NCBI RefSeq assembly: GCF_034043515.1
Contig: NZ_CP138214.1
Location: forward strand, 2,666,001 to 2,730,000
DNA length: 64,000 bases
DNA from: Pseudomonas sp. MUP55
Lineage (GTDB): Bacteria; Pseudomonadota; Gammaproteobacteria; Pseudomonadales; Pseudomonadaceae
Direction of reading: 5' to 3'
A program made the position numbers and the translations under genes. Position 1 is the stretch's first letter; each line of letters begins with the position of its first letter. Below are positions 35,593 to 44,894 of the stretch, piece after piece. The notes beneath the pieces are model-generated. The model saw nothing but the letters and a program-made list of their open reading frames with translations, was not told where the DNA came from and did no database searches.

Positions 35593-36804
35593 TCAGATGC
35601 CTTTGGTCGACGGCAGGAAGATCGTCAGGATGCCCGTCAACGGCAGGAACGAGCAGATCTTGTACACGTATTCGATACCGTGGTTATCCGCGAGCAGGCC
35701 CAGCAATGCCGCACCGATCCCGCTGAAACCGAACATCAGGCCGAAGAATATCCCGGCGATCATGCCGACATTGCCCGGCACCAGTTCCTGGGCGAATACC
35801 ACGATGGCCGAAAACGCCGAGGCGATGATGAACCCGATGACCACGCTGAGCACGGCGGTCCAGAACAGATCGACGTAGGGCAGGGCGAGGGTGAACGGTG
35901 CGGCGCCGAGAATCGAGAACCAGATGACTTTCTTGCGGCCGATCCGGTCGCCGATCGGCCCGCCGGCAAAGGTACCCACGGCCACTGCGCCGAGGAACAG
36001 GAACAGGTACATCTGGGAACCGGCGACCGACAGCTGGAATTTTTCGATCAGGTAGAACGTGAAGTAGCTGGTCAGGCTGGTCATGTACCAATACTTGGAG
36101 AACACCAGCAGCGCCAGCACCACCAGGGCGAAGGTCACCCGGCCCTTGGACAGACCGTGAGTCGGCTTGCTGCCTTGCTTGAGCTTGAACAGGTTGAGGT
36201 GGTGGCGGTACCAGCGGCTCAAGCCATACAGCACCAGGATTGCGAATACCGCAAACAGGCCGAACCAGGCGATGTGGCTTTGGCCGTAGGGAATGATGAT
36301 GGCCGCCGCCAGCAACGGGCCGAACGCACTGCCGGTGTTGCCGCCGACCTGGAACGTCGACTGCGCCAGGCCGTAGCGCCCGCCCGAGGCCAGGCGTGCC
36401 ACGCGGGAGGTTTCCGGGTGAAAGGTCGACGAGCCGACACCCACCAGCCCCGCCGCCAGCAAAATGGCCGGGAAGCTGCCGACAAACGCCAGCATCAGAA
36501 TGCCGACCAGGGTGCACACCATGCCGGCGGGCAACAGCCAGGGCTTGGGATGACGGTCGGTGTGGTAACCGATCCAGGGTTGCAGCAGCGATGCGGTCAG
36601 TTGGAAGGTCAGGGTGATCAGGCCGACCTGGGTGAACGTCAGGCCATAGTTGGCCTTGAGCATCGGGTAGATCGATGGCAGCACGGCCTGGATCAAGTCG
36701 TTGATCAGGTGCGCCAGGGCGCAGGCGCCAAGCACCCGCATGACCAACGGGCTTATCTGTGGGGCAGTGGTTGCAGCAGCGGGTGTCGCGGTGAGGGTCG
36801 ACAT
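35593..36804 (-). CDS. fsr: MFS transporter, fosmidomycin-resistance (Fsr) type
   Basis: A 403-residue, twelve-segment exporter. LAHLINDLIQAVLPSIYPMLK near the N-terminus, GYHTDRHPKP after segment two and GSSTFHPETSRVA are characteristic of the Fsr family (drug efflux in E. coli). ATG 36804 (MSTLTATPAA) gives the usual N-terminus; the extension to 36906 is unlikely. It follows the operon of another MFS gene by 171 bases but is probably independently transcribed. Confidence 0.88.
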   Translation of the reverse strand: MSTLTATPAAATTAPQISPLVMRVLGACALAHLINDLIQAVLPSIYPMLKANYGLTFTQVGLITLTFQLTASLLQPWIGYHTDRHPKPWLLPAGMVCTLVGILMLAFVGSFPAILLAAGLVGVGSSTFHPETSRVARLASGGRYGLAQSTFQVGGNTGSAFGPLLAAAIIIPYGQSHIAWFGLFAVFAILVLYGLSRWYRHHLNLFKLKQGSKPTHGLSKGRVTFALVVLALLVFSKYWYMTSLTSYFTFYLIEKFQLSVAGSQMYLFLFLGAVAVGTFAGGPIGDRIGRKKVIWFSILGAAPFTLALPYVDLFWTAVLSVVIGFIIASAFSAIVVFAQELVPGNVGMIAGIFFGLMFGFSGIGAALLGLLADNHGIEYVYKICSFLPLTGILTIFLPSTKGI

Positions 36805-36975
36805 GCAGGCATTCCATACAAGGCAGCGAACAGGGCCAGACACTACGTGAACTGCCAGCCCATTTCTAATTGTTTCAGGAGCTATGCTAGCCTGATCCTG
36901 GATCAACTGGCCATCCTGCCGGTGCCGCTGTTATCAAAGGCGCAGCCTGCCAACCTGCGTATCGACCCCATCCGC

Positions 36976-38163
36976 TCAAGTAGCGCTGCTGGTCACAGGC
37001 GCAGGCCGGGGGTGGCGTGACGCCAGGTACGCCAGCAAGGTGGCGACCCCCAGCAATGCCGCGCTCAGCTCGAACGTCGCCTGGTAGCCGCGCAGGTCGA
37101 AGGCCACGCCGCCGACCGTGGCGCCCGCAGCAATCGCCAGTTGGATGATGGCCACCATCAACCCGCCGCCGGCCTCGGCGTCGTCAGGCAAGGTGCGCGA
37201 CAACCACGTCCACCAGCCCACCGGTGCGGCGGTGGCCACCAGGCCCCAGCTGCCCAGCAACACGCTGGTCATGATGGTCGAACCGCCGAACTCCACCAGC
37301 GCCAGCGCGATGCCCGCCATGATCACCGGGATGGCGATCAGCGTCGGGTACAGGTTGTGCTTGAGGAAGCGTTCAATCAGGAACGTACCCGTAAGGCCGG
37401 CCAGGCCAAGCACCAGCAGCATCAACGACAGCGTGGTCACGTCGACCCGGGTGACGCTTTCCAGGAACGGCCGCAGGTAGGTGAACAGCATGAACTGGCC
37501 CATGAAGAACACGCTCACGGCCACCATTCCCAAGGCCACTGCCGGGTTTTTCATCAAGCGCAGCACGTTGGCGGATTTGGTCTCGGTCGGGTTTTTCAGG
37601 GCGGGAAGGCTCACCAGCAGCCACACCAGTGCAATCACGGCCACCGGCACCACGCAGAAAAACGCCCCGCGCCAGCCGATGATCCCGCCGAGAAAGCTGC
37701 CCAGCGGCGCCGCGATCACCGTCGCCAGGGCATTGCCGCCGTTGACGATGGCCAAGGCACGCGGCACCTGGGCCTCTGGCACCAGGCGCATCGCCGTGGC
37801 CGCCGACAGTGACCAGAAGCCGCCAATCGCCACGCCGATCAACGCACGCCCGAGCATGAACACCAGGTAGTTCGGCGCGAACGCCACCACGCTGCCCGAG
37901 ACAATCATCAAAAGCGTCAGCGCCATCAACAGGCGTTTGCGGTCCACCCGTGCGGCAACCGAGGCGATCACCAGGCTGGTGAGCAGGGCAAACACCCCGG
38001 ACACCGAGATGCCTTGCCCGGCCTGGCCTTCGGTGATGTGCAGGTCGGCGGCCAGCGGCGTCAGCAGGCTCACCGGCATGAACTCGGAGGCTACCAGGGC
38101 GAAGGCCGCCAGTGACATGGCCAGCACGGCGCCCCAGTGTTGGGTTTGAACAGTCTTGGACAT
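36976..38163 (-). CDS. MFS transporter (NepI/YdhP-like efflux)
   Basis: A 395-residue, twelve-segment transporter. FALVASEFMPVSLLTPLAADL and VAARVDRKRLL are typical of the DHA1 efflux branch including NepI (purine ribonucleoside efflux) and AraJ/YdhP. Its start overlaps the stop of the alpha/beta hydrolase gene by one base, so the two are translationally coupled and probably function together, with the divergent AraC regulator as controller. Confidence 0.88.
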   Translation of the reverse strand: MSKTVQTQHWGAVLAMSLAAFALVASEFMPVSLLTPLAADLHITEGQAGQGISVSGVFALLTSLVIASVAARVDRKRLLMALTLLMIVSGSVVAFAPNYLVFMLGRALIGVAIGGFWSLSAATAMRLVPEAQVPRALAIVNGGNALATVIAAPLGSFLGGIIGWRGAFFCVVPVAVIALVWLLVSLPALKNPTETKSANVLRLMKNPAVALGMVAVSVFFMGQFMLFTYLRPFLESVTRVDVTTLSLMLLVLGLAGLTGTFLIERFLKHNLYPTLIAIPVIMAGIALALVEFGGSTIMTSVLLGSWGLVATAAPVGWWTWLSRTLPDDAEAGGGLMVAIIQLAIAAGATVGGVAFDLRGYQATFELSAALLGVATLLAYLASRHPRPAPVTSSAT

Positions 38164-39185
38164 TACTTCAAATGGCTCTGGAAGAAGGAGGTGAGCTTGG
38201 CGAACGGGATCAGGCCGACCCGGTCGTAGAGATCGACGTGCCCTGCGTTCGGGATAATCAGCAACTCCTTGGGCTCGGCGGCGCGCTGGTAGGCGTCTTC
38301 GCTGAATTCACGGGAGTGAGCGTCAGCCCCGGCAATCAGCAGCAGCGGGCGTGGGGAAATCGTCTCGATGTCGTTGAAGGGGTAGAAGTTCATGAACTTC
38401 ACGTTGCTGGTCAGCGTCGGCCGGGTGGTGGTCAGCTTGGATGCGCCGGCCGGGGTGACTTCGCCACGCGGGGTGCGGTAGAAGTCGTAGAACTCATCGC
38501 CCACGGCGTTGCCGGTGAGGGTTTGTGGCGTGCCGCCGGTGTAGACGGTGTCGCCGCCCTGGAACTCGACATAGCGTTGGTTGGCCGCCTCGCGCAGGAT
38601 CTGCTGGCGCTGCTGCAGGGTCACGCCGTGCTTGAGGCCGTTGCGGTTGGCCGCGCCCATGTCATACATGCTGACGGTGGCGATGGCCTTGATGCGCGGG
38701 TCGATCTTCGCCGCGCTGATCACGAAGCTGCCGCTGCCACACACGCCGATGGCGCCGATACGTTCACGGTCGACCAGCGGGCGGGTGCCGAGAAAGTCCA
38801 CGGCGGCGCTGAAGTCTTCGGTGTACATGTCTGGGAGCACAGCGTTGCGCGGCGTGCCGGCGCTTTCGCCCCAGAACGACAGGTCCAGGGACAGCGTGAC
38901 AAAGCCCTGTTCGGCCATTTTGGTGGCGTAGAGGTTGGCGCTTTGCTGGCGCACGGCGCCCATCGGGTGGCCGACCACAATCGCCGCGTTCTTGGAGCCG
39001 GCGGCAAGGTTTTTAGGCGTGAACAACGTGCCGGCAACCTTGAGGCCGTATTGATTGTTGAAGGTGACGTTCTCGGCTGTCACCTTGTCGCTTTTGTAGA
39101 AGTTGTCAGCACCGTTGGACATATCGGCTCCTAATGAGGAAAGGGAGGTCACCAGCAAACCCAGCGCGAGCAAGAGGCGTTTCAT
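38163..39185 (-). CDS. Exported alpha/beta hydrolase with Cys nucleophile elbow
   Basis: A 340-residue protein with a Sec signal peptide (MKRLLLALGLLVTSLSSLGA). It has an alpha/beta hydrolase core with an oxyanion region VVGHPMGAV, a nucleophile elbow GAIGVCGSGS (Cys in place of the usual Ser), a late acid in LLIAGADAHSREF and a His in NAGHVDLYDR. It resembles DltE/DUF-type peptidase-like hydrolases. ATG 39185 follows AAGGAACATTCCT. The first gene of an operon with an MFS exporter, divergent from araC-type gene 39364. Confidence 0.85.
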   Translation of the reverse strand: MKRLLLALGLLVTSLSSLGADMSNGADNFYKSDKVTAENVTFNNQYGLKVAGTLFTPKNLAAGSKNAAIVVGHPMGAVRQQSANLYATKMAEQGFVTLSLDLSFWGESAGTPRNAVLPDMYTEDFSAAVDFLGTRPLVDRERIGAIGVCGSGSFVISAAKIDPRIKAIATVSMYDMGAANRNGLKHGVTLQQRQQILREAANQRYVEFQGGDTVYTGGTPQTLTGNAVGDEFYDFYRTPRGEVTPAGASKLTTTRPTLTSNVKFMNFYPFNDIETISPRPLLLIAGADAHSREFSEDAYQRAAEPKELLIIPNAGHVDLYDRVGLIPFAKLTSFFQSHLK

Positions 39186-39363
39186 AGGAATGTTCCTTGT
39201 GAAGTGTCCGGGCATTTTCCCCATGGCAGCAGTGCTTCTGTAGTGCATTTGAGTGGATTACTTGCCTGATCCTCTGAGTTTCATAGTCTGACGAAGACGC
39301 AAGGAACAGGCGCAGGTAAAGTCCGCTCAAGAACAGTTAAGTGAAAAATTGAAAGGGGCCGCC

Positions 39364-40260
39364 ATGTCGACCAATCAATCCGCGCTGGACGCGCTGACCG
39401 ACTGCATCGGTGCTCGCGTCCCGTCGCCCGGCGACTTCCCGATGCCGATTGCCGGTCTTGGGTTCTATCGCCGCGAACAGCCGGCCGCACCGGTGGTGTG
39501 CATGGTCGAGCCGAGCATCGTGCTGGTGGTGCAGGGCGAGAAGCAGTTGTGGGTCGGCGGCGAAGGCTATACCTACGACACGTCGCGATTTTTGCTGACG
39601 TCGCTGGATATTCCGGCCAATTCCGAAGTGCTGGTCGCCAGCCCCGAGCAGCCGTGCCTGGGGCTGATGTTCAAGCTGGACCTGCGCATGCTCGCCGAAC
39701 TGATCGCCCAGGGCGACCTGCCGCCCACGCGCGAGCGCGCGATGATGAAGGGAGTGGGCATCGGCACGGTCACCGACGGCATGCTGACGGCGTTCGTACG
39801 GCTGGTGGCGCTGCTCGATGAGCCTGAAGCGATACCGGTGCTGGCGCCGTTGATCCAGCGCGAGATTCACTACCGCTTGTTGAAGAGTGACCAGGCTGGC
39901 CGGCTGCGCCAGATCTGTTCGGTGGACGGGCAGGGCTATCGGATCGCCAAGGCCATCGATTGGCTGAAATTGAATTTCGATACGGCACTGCGCGTGGAAG
40001 AACTGGCCGCGCGCGTGCAAATGAGTGCGGCAACCTTTCACCATCACTTTCGGCAGCTCACCTCGATGAGTCCGTTGCAATATCAGAAATGGTTGCGCTT
40101 GAACGAGGCGCGACGCTTGATGTTGAACGAGCACCAGGACGTGTCCAGTGCCGCGTTCAAGGTCGGCTATGAAAGCCCGTCGCAGTTCAGCCGTGAGTAC
40201 AGCCGGCTGTTTGGCGTGCCGCCCAAGCGCGACATGGCCGCGCTGCGGGGCAAGGCGTAA
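39364..40260 (+). CDS. AraC-family transcriptional regulator
   Basis: A 298-residue protein. It has an N-terminal AraC_N domain (PVVCMVEPSIVLVVQGEKQL) and a C-terminal double helix-turn-helix (LRVEELAARVQMSAATFHHHFRQ and VSSAAFKVGYESPSQFSREYSR). ATG 39364 follows AAAGGGG; an in-frame TTG at 39349 is possible. Divergent from the hydrolase-MFS operon, which it probably activates. Confidence 0.92.
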   Translation: MSTNQSALDALTDCIGARVPSPGDFPMPIAGLGFYRREQPAAPVVCMVEPSIVLVVQGEKQLWVGGEGYTYDTSRFLLTSLDIPANSEVLVASPEQPCLGLMFKLDLRMLAELIAQGDLPPTRERAMMKGVGIGTVTDGMLTAFVRLVALLDEPEAIPVLAPLIQREIHYRLLKSDQAGRLRQICSVDGQGYRIAKAIDWLKLNFDTALRVEELAARVQMSAATFHHHFRQLTSMSPLQYQKWLRLNEARRLMLNEHQDVSSAAFKVGYESPSQFSREYSRLFGVPPKRDMAALRGKA

Positions 40261-40273
40261 TACCAAGGCTATT

Positions 40274-40372
40274 TGTAGGAGCGAGCTTGCTCGCGAAGCA
40301 CTCAGCCCTCCCGCTTTTATTCAGAATGAACGCGTTGCCTGGACGTTTTTCGCGAGCAAGCTCGCTCCTGCA
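40274..40372. repeat. REPIN of a third type (TAGGAGCGAGCTTGCTCGCGAA)
   Basis: Arms TGTAGGAGCGAGCTTGCTCG and its near-complement enclose about 45 bases. It is a different REP family from the two used elsewhere in the window, and lies between convergent genes. Confidence 0.85.
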
Positions 40373-40386
40373 TGACTGGTCGGGTG

Positions 40387-40893
40387 TCAGTGGTCTGCCG
40401 GGGCCAGGTTAGCGTAGAAGATGCAGCCGATCAGCCGTGCGAACAGGCTCAGGGTTTCCGGCAGGTTGGGGTCGTCGAACAGCATCGCACGCGAATCCAG
40501 CGCGCACAGCGCACCGAACAGGCGCCCGTCGGGCAGGAAGATCGGCGCGCCGGCATAGCTCTCAATGGCGTATTGCTTGACCACCGGGCGCGAGGCAAAG
40601 CGGCCGTCCTGGCTGATCTGCGGCACGAACAAGGCTTGAGGGTCGATGCAGAACTCACTGCACAGGGTGGTTTCCAGGTCGAGTACGTCATCGACGTGGA
40701 TGCCCATTTGCATGGGGTCGTAGGCGGAGCAGACCACCCATTCCAGGTCGGTGAATTTGGCGATGCCGGCAAAACGCATTCCGGTCAGGCGGGTGACCAG
40801 TTTAAGGATGTTGGTCGTCGCTTCGATTTCTGCAATGGCGGCGCGCTCGTCGGCGCTCAGTAGCGATTGGGCAGGGGTGACGCTTGAATCCAT
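40387..40893 (-). CDS. Single GAF-domain protein
   Basis: A 168-residue protein that is essentially one GAF domain (ILKLVTRLTGMRFAGIAKFT ... AIESYAGAPIFLPDGRLFGALCALD). The Y-x-G-x-P-I and LCALD patterns resemble fRMsr or phytochrome-linked GAF domains. No output domain is present, so it is a small-ligand or redox sensor acting in trans. Function unknown; monocistronic. Confidence 0.85.
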   Translation of the reverse strand: MDSSVTPAQSLLSADERAAIAEIEATTNILKLVTRLTGMRFAGIAKFTDLEWVVCSAYDPMQMGIHVDDVLDLETTLCSEFCIDPQALFVPQISQDGRFASRPVVKQYAIESYAGAPIFLPDGRLFGALCALDSRAMLFDDPNLPETLSLFARLIGCIFYANLAPADH

Positions 40894-40943
40894 GTGAGCA
40901 CTCCAATGCGTGGTCGCGGGCAGCGACCACGCACAGTCAGGTG

Positions 40944-42446
40944 TTAATTAATCCGCGGGTGCTGCTGCACCAGGTTCTCCCGCTTGGCCTGGAGCGCGGC
41001 AATTTCGGCGTCGATGTCTTCAATCTTCTGCTCGATATTGTCGTGGTGCTCCTGCAACAGCTCCTTGGCTTCCTCCATGTCGGAAGCTGCCGGGGCCGCG
41101 CCGCGCAGGGGTTTATTCGCGGTTTCCTTCATCGTCAGGCCAGTGACCAGGCCAACCACAGCGAACACCATCAGGTAGTAAGCGGGCATGTACAGGTCAT
41201 TGGTGCTTTCCACCAGCCAGGCCACTGCCGTTGGCGTAATACCGGCGATCAATACCGACACATTGAACGCGCTGGCCAATGCACTGTAGCGCAGATGGGT
41301 AGGAAACATAGCCGGCAGCGTGGAGGCCATCACGCCGATAAAGAAGTTCAGCACGATGGCCAGGATCAGCAGGCCGCTGAAGATCAGGCCGGTCTTGCCG
41401 CTGGTAATCAACATGAAGGCGGGGATGGACAGGCACAACAGGCCGATGCTGCCGGCGATGATGAAGGGCTTGCGACCGATCTTGTCGCTGACAAAACCGA
41501 TGAACGGCTGCACGAACAGCATGCCGACCATGATCGCGATGATGATCAGCACACCGCTGTTTTCGGCGTAGTGCAGGTTGTGCGACAGGTAGCTGGGCAT
41601 GTACGTGAGCAGCATGTAGTAGGTCACGTTGGTGGCCGCGACGATACCGATGCAGGTCAGCAGGCTGCGCCAGTGCTTGGTGGCGATCTCCTTGAACGAC
41701 ACCTTGGGGCCATGGCTCAGACCTTCGCGGTCGCCTTGTTCGAGCTTGTCCACGTGTTGCTGGAATGCCGGGGTCTCTTCCAGCGCGTGGCGCAGGTACA
41801 GGCCGATGATGCCCAATGGCAGTGCCAGGAAGAACGGCAGGCGCCAGCCCCAGTCCTCGAAGTCCGCCTCGCCGAGCACGGTGGAAATCAGCACCACCAC
41901 GCCGGCACCGAGTACGAAGCCGGCAATCGAGCCGAAGTCCAGCCAACTGCCGAGGAACCCGCGCTTGCGGTCCGGGGCATATTCGGCGACGAAGATCGAC
42001 GCGCCGGTGTACTCACCGCCCACCGAGAAACCCTGGGCCATTTTGCACAACAGCAACAGGATCGGCGCCCAGATGCCAATGGATGCATAGCCGGGAATCA
42101 GGCCGATGGCGAAGGTGCTCAGGGACATGATCACGATGGTGGCGGCCAGGACTTTCTGCCGCCCGTACTTGTCACCCAGCGCGCCAAAGAACAGGCCGCC
42201 CAATGGACGAATCAGGAAGGGCACGGAGAAGGTGGCCAGGGCAGCGATCATTTGTACGCTGGGGGACGCGTCGGGGAAGAACACCTTGCCCAGCACATAA
42301 GCGACGAACCCATAGACGCCAAAGTCGAACCATTCCATGGCATTGCCCAATGCGGCGGCGGTGATCGCCTTGCGCATCTTGTTGTCGTCGACAATGGTGA
42401 TGTCGTTCAAACCAATGGGTTTGACGCGTTTCTTACGTAATTTCAT
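40944..42446 (-). CDS. proP: Proline/betaine-type H+ symporter with C-terminal coiled coil
   Basis: A 500-residue MFS transporter with twelve hydrophobic segments. GNAMEWFDFGVYGFVAYVLG at the start, FGALGDKYGRQKVLA between segments two and three, and a long charged C-terminal heptad region (EEAKELLQEHHDNIEQKIED onward) are the marks of osmosensory ProP. It takes up proline, glycine betaine and ectoine under high osmolarity; the coiled coil tunes the osmotic threshold. ATG 42446 (MKLRKKRVKPIGLND) is used. Confidence 0.9.
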   Translation of the reverse strand: MKLRKKRVKPIGLNDITIVDDNKMRKAITAAALGNAMEWFDFGVYGFVAYVLGKVFFPDASPSVQMIAALATFSVPFLIRPLGGLFFGALGDKYGRQKVLAATIVIMSLSTFAIGLIPGYASIGIWAPILLLLCKMAQGFSVGGEYTGASIFVAEYAPDRKRGFLGSWLDFGSIAGFVLGAGVVVLISTVLGEADFEDWGWRLPFFLALPLGIIGLYLRHALEETPAFQQHVDKLEQGDREGLSHGPKVSFKEIATKHWRSLLTCIGIVAATNVTYYMLLTYMPSYLSHNLHYAENSGVLIIIAIMVGMLFVQPFIGFVSDKIGRKPFIIAGSIGLLCLSIPAFMLITSGKTGLIFSGLLILAIVLNFFIGVMASTLPAMFPTHLRYSALASAFNVSVLIAGITPTAVAWLVESTNDLYMPAYYLMVFAVVGLVTGLTMKETANKPLRGAAPAASDMEEAKELLQEHHDNIEQKIEDIDAEIAALQAKRENLVQQHPRIN

Positions 42447-42599
42447 GCGGGCCACTCTAGAAGCTGAACGGGGAGGTGCCATCGCCGCGATGGCACCACT
42501 CTGTCACTTCAGATACAAGCGGATACGAAATAATTCACCCACTGGGCTACTTTTTCTCGAATTAACCAAATGTCGTTCTGCGAGCCACCTGGAAACTCC

Positions 42600-42692
42600 A
42601 ATGTGGGAGGGGGCTTGCCCCCGATAGCGGTGTGCCAGTCAGCATATTTGAAGCTGACCCACCGCCATCGGGGGCAAGCCCCCTCCCACATT
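42600..42692. repeat. REPIN (GTGGGAGGGGGC type)
   Basis: Paired arms with a short GTGTGCCAGTCAGCATATTTG spacer. It lies in a 323-base gap between the divergent proP and the acetyltransferase gene. The rest of that gap (42447-42599, 42693-42769) should contain their promoters; nothing else was recognised. Confidence 0.9.
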
Positions 42693-42769
42693 GTCCAGCT
42701 GTGTGCCTACAGGGCCTGTACTTGCTGGTTAAACTGGGTTCGCAGCGTTATGCGCCCAATAGGAGCGTC

Positions 42770-43306
42770 ATGTGTATGCCAAACAACCCTTCACGCCTCA
42801 TCTACCGCCAACCACAGCCTGCTGACATCGGGCGATTATTCGCGATCTTCGGCGACCCGCAGACCAATCTGTTCAATCCTTCCGGCCCCATGGTCAGTAT
42901 CGATGACGCCCAGCGCCTGCTGGATCGCTGGCTCGACCAATGGTCTGCCCTGGGCTATGGCTGGTGGGCGATTGCGCGGCGTGAGGCGCCCGAGTACATC
43001 ATCGGTTTTGGCGGCATTGCGCCGCTCAACTACCTGACGGTGCCGCGCATCAACCTCGGTTATCGCTTCGCGGTCGAGGCCTGGGGGCAGGGCTATGCCA
43101 CCGAGGTGGGGCGCGACGCCCTGGTGCTGGCGTTTGAAACATTGGGCTTGCCGGAGGTTTTCGGGCTGGTTCGACCGGACCATGCCGCCTCGATCCGAGT
43201 GTTGGAGAAGATCGGCATGCAGCCATTCGGCGTGCTGGAGGATGTGCCCGGGAAAGCGCCAAGCCTGGTGATGCGCATTAGTCATCCTACAACTACCGAC
43301 TTCTGA
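42770..43306 (+). CDS. GNAT-family N-acetyltransferase (RimJ/RimL-like)
   Basis: A 178-residue protein with the GNAT fold: strand/helix pattern INLGYRFAVEAWGQGYATEV holds the acetyl-CoA pyrophosphate motif (G-Q-G-Y-A), and SIRVLEKIGMQPFGV is typical of RimJ/RimL relatives. The substrate is unknown. AGGAG precedes ATG 42770 closely; ATG 42776 is spaced better and is possible. The ORF's upstream part lies in the REPIN and is not coding. Confidence 0.87.
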   Translation: MCMPNNPSRLIYRQPQPADIGRLFAIFGDPQTNLFNPSGPMVSIDDAQRLLDRWLDQWSALGYGWWAIARREAPEYIIGFGGIAPLNYLTVPRINLGYRFAVEAWGQGYATEVGRDALVLAFETLGLPEVFGLVRPDHAASIRVLEKIGMQPFGVLEDVPGKAPSLVMRISHPTTTDF

Positions 43307-43398
43307 CATTTTCTACACCTTCGCAAATCCTCGCTGACGGCAATCTTTCAGATTGACACTGTTCAAACACCTCGATATAAAAGCCACAGTTGTACGAC

Positions 43399-43420
43399 GA
43401 CATATGACGTTACATATGTC
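43399..43420. promoter_or_regulatory. Perfect 22-base inverted repeat upstream of the ExuT-like gene
   Basis: GACATATG and CATATGTC are perfect 8-base arms with a 6-base ACGTTA spacer, 28 bases before the transporter start. TTGTACGAC lies just upstream. This looks like a GntR-type operator (FadR/UxuR-like), but no such regulator is in the window. Confidence 0.55.
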
Positions 43421-43448
43421 CTACCTAACAAAAATAAAAAGTGATGCC

Positions 43449-44852
43449 ATGAATCTGAACGAGCCCATCAGTGCCCATCGTGTTGGCCAGGCGGTCGGCA
43501 GCTATCGCTGGACGATCTGCGCGATGCTGTTTTTCGCCACCACCGTCAACTACCTCGACCGCCAGGTGCTCAGCCTGCTGGCGCCGCAACTTTCCACGCA
43601 ATTTGGCTGGAGCAACACCGATTACGCCAACATCGCGGCGGTATTTCAGTTCGTCTACGCGATTTCCATGCTGTTTGCCGGCCGGTTCGTCGACAAGATC
43701 GGCACCAAGGCCGCCTATGTAGTGGCCATCGGCATCTGGTCCACCGGCGCGATCATGCATGCGTTCTCGGTGCAGATGGGCGAGGGCATTGCAGCGGTCA
43801 GCAGTGCCATCGGCCTGGCGGTGATTCCGGTGTCGATTGCCGGTTTCATGTTGTCACGCGCGGTGCTGGCGATTGGCGAGGCGGGCAACTTTCCCATCGC
43901 GATCAAGGCCACGGCCGAGTACTTCCCCAAGAAAGAACGCTCCTTCGCCACCGGTATCTTCAACTCCGGCGCCAACGTGGGCGCGATCCTGGCGCCCATC
44001 TGTGTGCCATTGATCGCCGGCATGTGGGGCTGGGAAGCCGCCTTCATGGTTATTGGCATGCTCGGCTTCATCTGGGTGGCGGTGTGGGCCGCGGTGTACG
44101 AAAAACCCGAGCAGCAAAAGCGCCTGTCGGCCGAAGAACTGGCCTACATTCGCAGTGACCAGACGGTACAGCCGTTCACACCAGCCCCTGCTGGCGCCCC
44201 CGCGAAAAAAGTCTCGTGGTTCAAGTTGCTGACCTATCGCCAGACCTGGGCCTTTGCCTTCGGCAAGTTCATGACCGACGGGGTGTGGTGGTTCTTCCTG
44301 TTCTGGCTGCCCACATACCTGGCGGCGCAGTACGGCATGAAGGGCGCCGATATCGTGATGCCACTGGCGGTGCTCTACAGCATGACCATGGTTGGCAGTA
44401 TCGGTGGCGGCTGGTTTCCCAGCTACTTCATGGCGCGCGGCGACGCGCCTTATGACGGCCGCATGAAAGCCATGTTGGTGATCGCGCTGTTCCCGCTGGT
44501 GGTGTTGCTGGCGCAGCCGTTGGGCTACATCAGCTTCTGGGTACCGGTATTGCTGATCGGCGTGGGCGCGTCGGCGCACCAGGCGTGGTCGTGCAACATT
44601 TTCACCACGGTGTCCGACATGTTCCCGCAGAAAACCGTCGCGTCGGTGGTGGGTATCGGCGGCATGGCCGGGGGGTTGGGCGGGGTAGTGATGACCAAGA
44701 TCGGCGGCTGGGTATTTGACTACTACAAGTCCATCAATGACATCCACACCGGCTACATGATCATGTTTGCCATCTGCGCCCTGGCGTACCTGGTGGCATG
44801 GAGCGTGATGAAGACCCTGGTGCCGCGCCACAAGGAAATCACCGATCTCTGA
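43449..44852 (+). CDS. MFS sugar-acid transporter (ExuT/GudP-like)
   Basis: A 467-residue, twelve-segment protein of the anion:cation symporter branch. ATTVNYLDRQVLSLLAPQL at segment one and RAVLAIGEAGNFPIAIKATAEYFPKKER (only the RAVLAIGEAGNFP part is quoted as key) mark ExuT hexuronate/aldarate transporters. It probably imports glucuronate, galacturonate or glucarate. ATG 43449 is preferred; the longer frame crosses the operator. A strong hairpin ends the transcript. Confidence 0.88.
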   Translation: MNLNEPISAHRVGQAVGSYRWTICAMLFFATTVNYLDRQVLSLLAPQLSTQFGWSNTDYANIAAVFQFVYAISMLFAGRFVDKIGTKAAYVVAIGIWSTGAIMHAFSVQMGEGIAAVSSAIGLAVIPVSIAGFMLSRAVLAIGEAGNFPIAIKATAEYFPKKERSFATGIFNSGANVGAILAPICVPLIAGMWGWEAAFMVIGMLGFIWVAVWAAVYEKPEQQKRLSAEELAYIRSDQTVQPFTPAPAGAPAKKVSWFKLLTYRQTWAFAFGKFMTDGVWWFFLFWLPTYLAAQYGMKGADIVMPLAVLYSMTMVGSIGGGWFPSYFMARGDAPYDGRMKAMLVIALFPLVVLLAQPLGYISFWVPVLLIGVGASAHQAWSCNIFTTVSDMFPQKTVASVVGIGGMAGGLGGVVMTKIGGWVFDYYKSINDIHTGYMIMFAICALAYLVAWSVMKTLVPRHKEITDL

Positions 44853-44858
44853 GTGGAT

Positions 44859-44887
44859 GGGCCGGAGCGGGCAAGCCGCTCCGGCCC
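44859..44887. terminator. Strong stem-loop between convergent genes
   Basis: GGGCCGGAGCGG and CCGCTCCGGCCC form a perfect 12-bp stem with a GCAAG loop, seven bases after the ExuT-like stop and seven before the end of the sugar dehydrogenase gene. No T run on either side, but the stem is strong enough to act as a transcript end. Confidence 0.7.
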
Positions 44888-44894
44888 TATCGGT

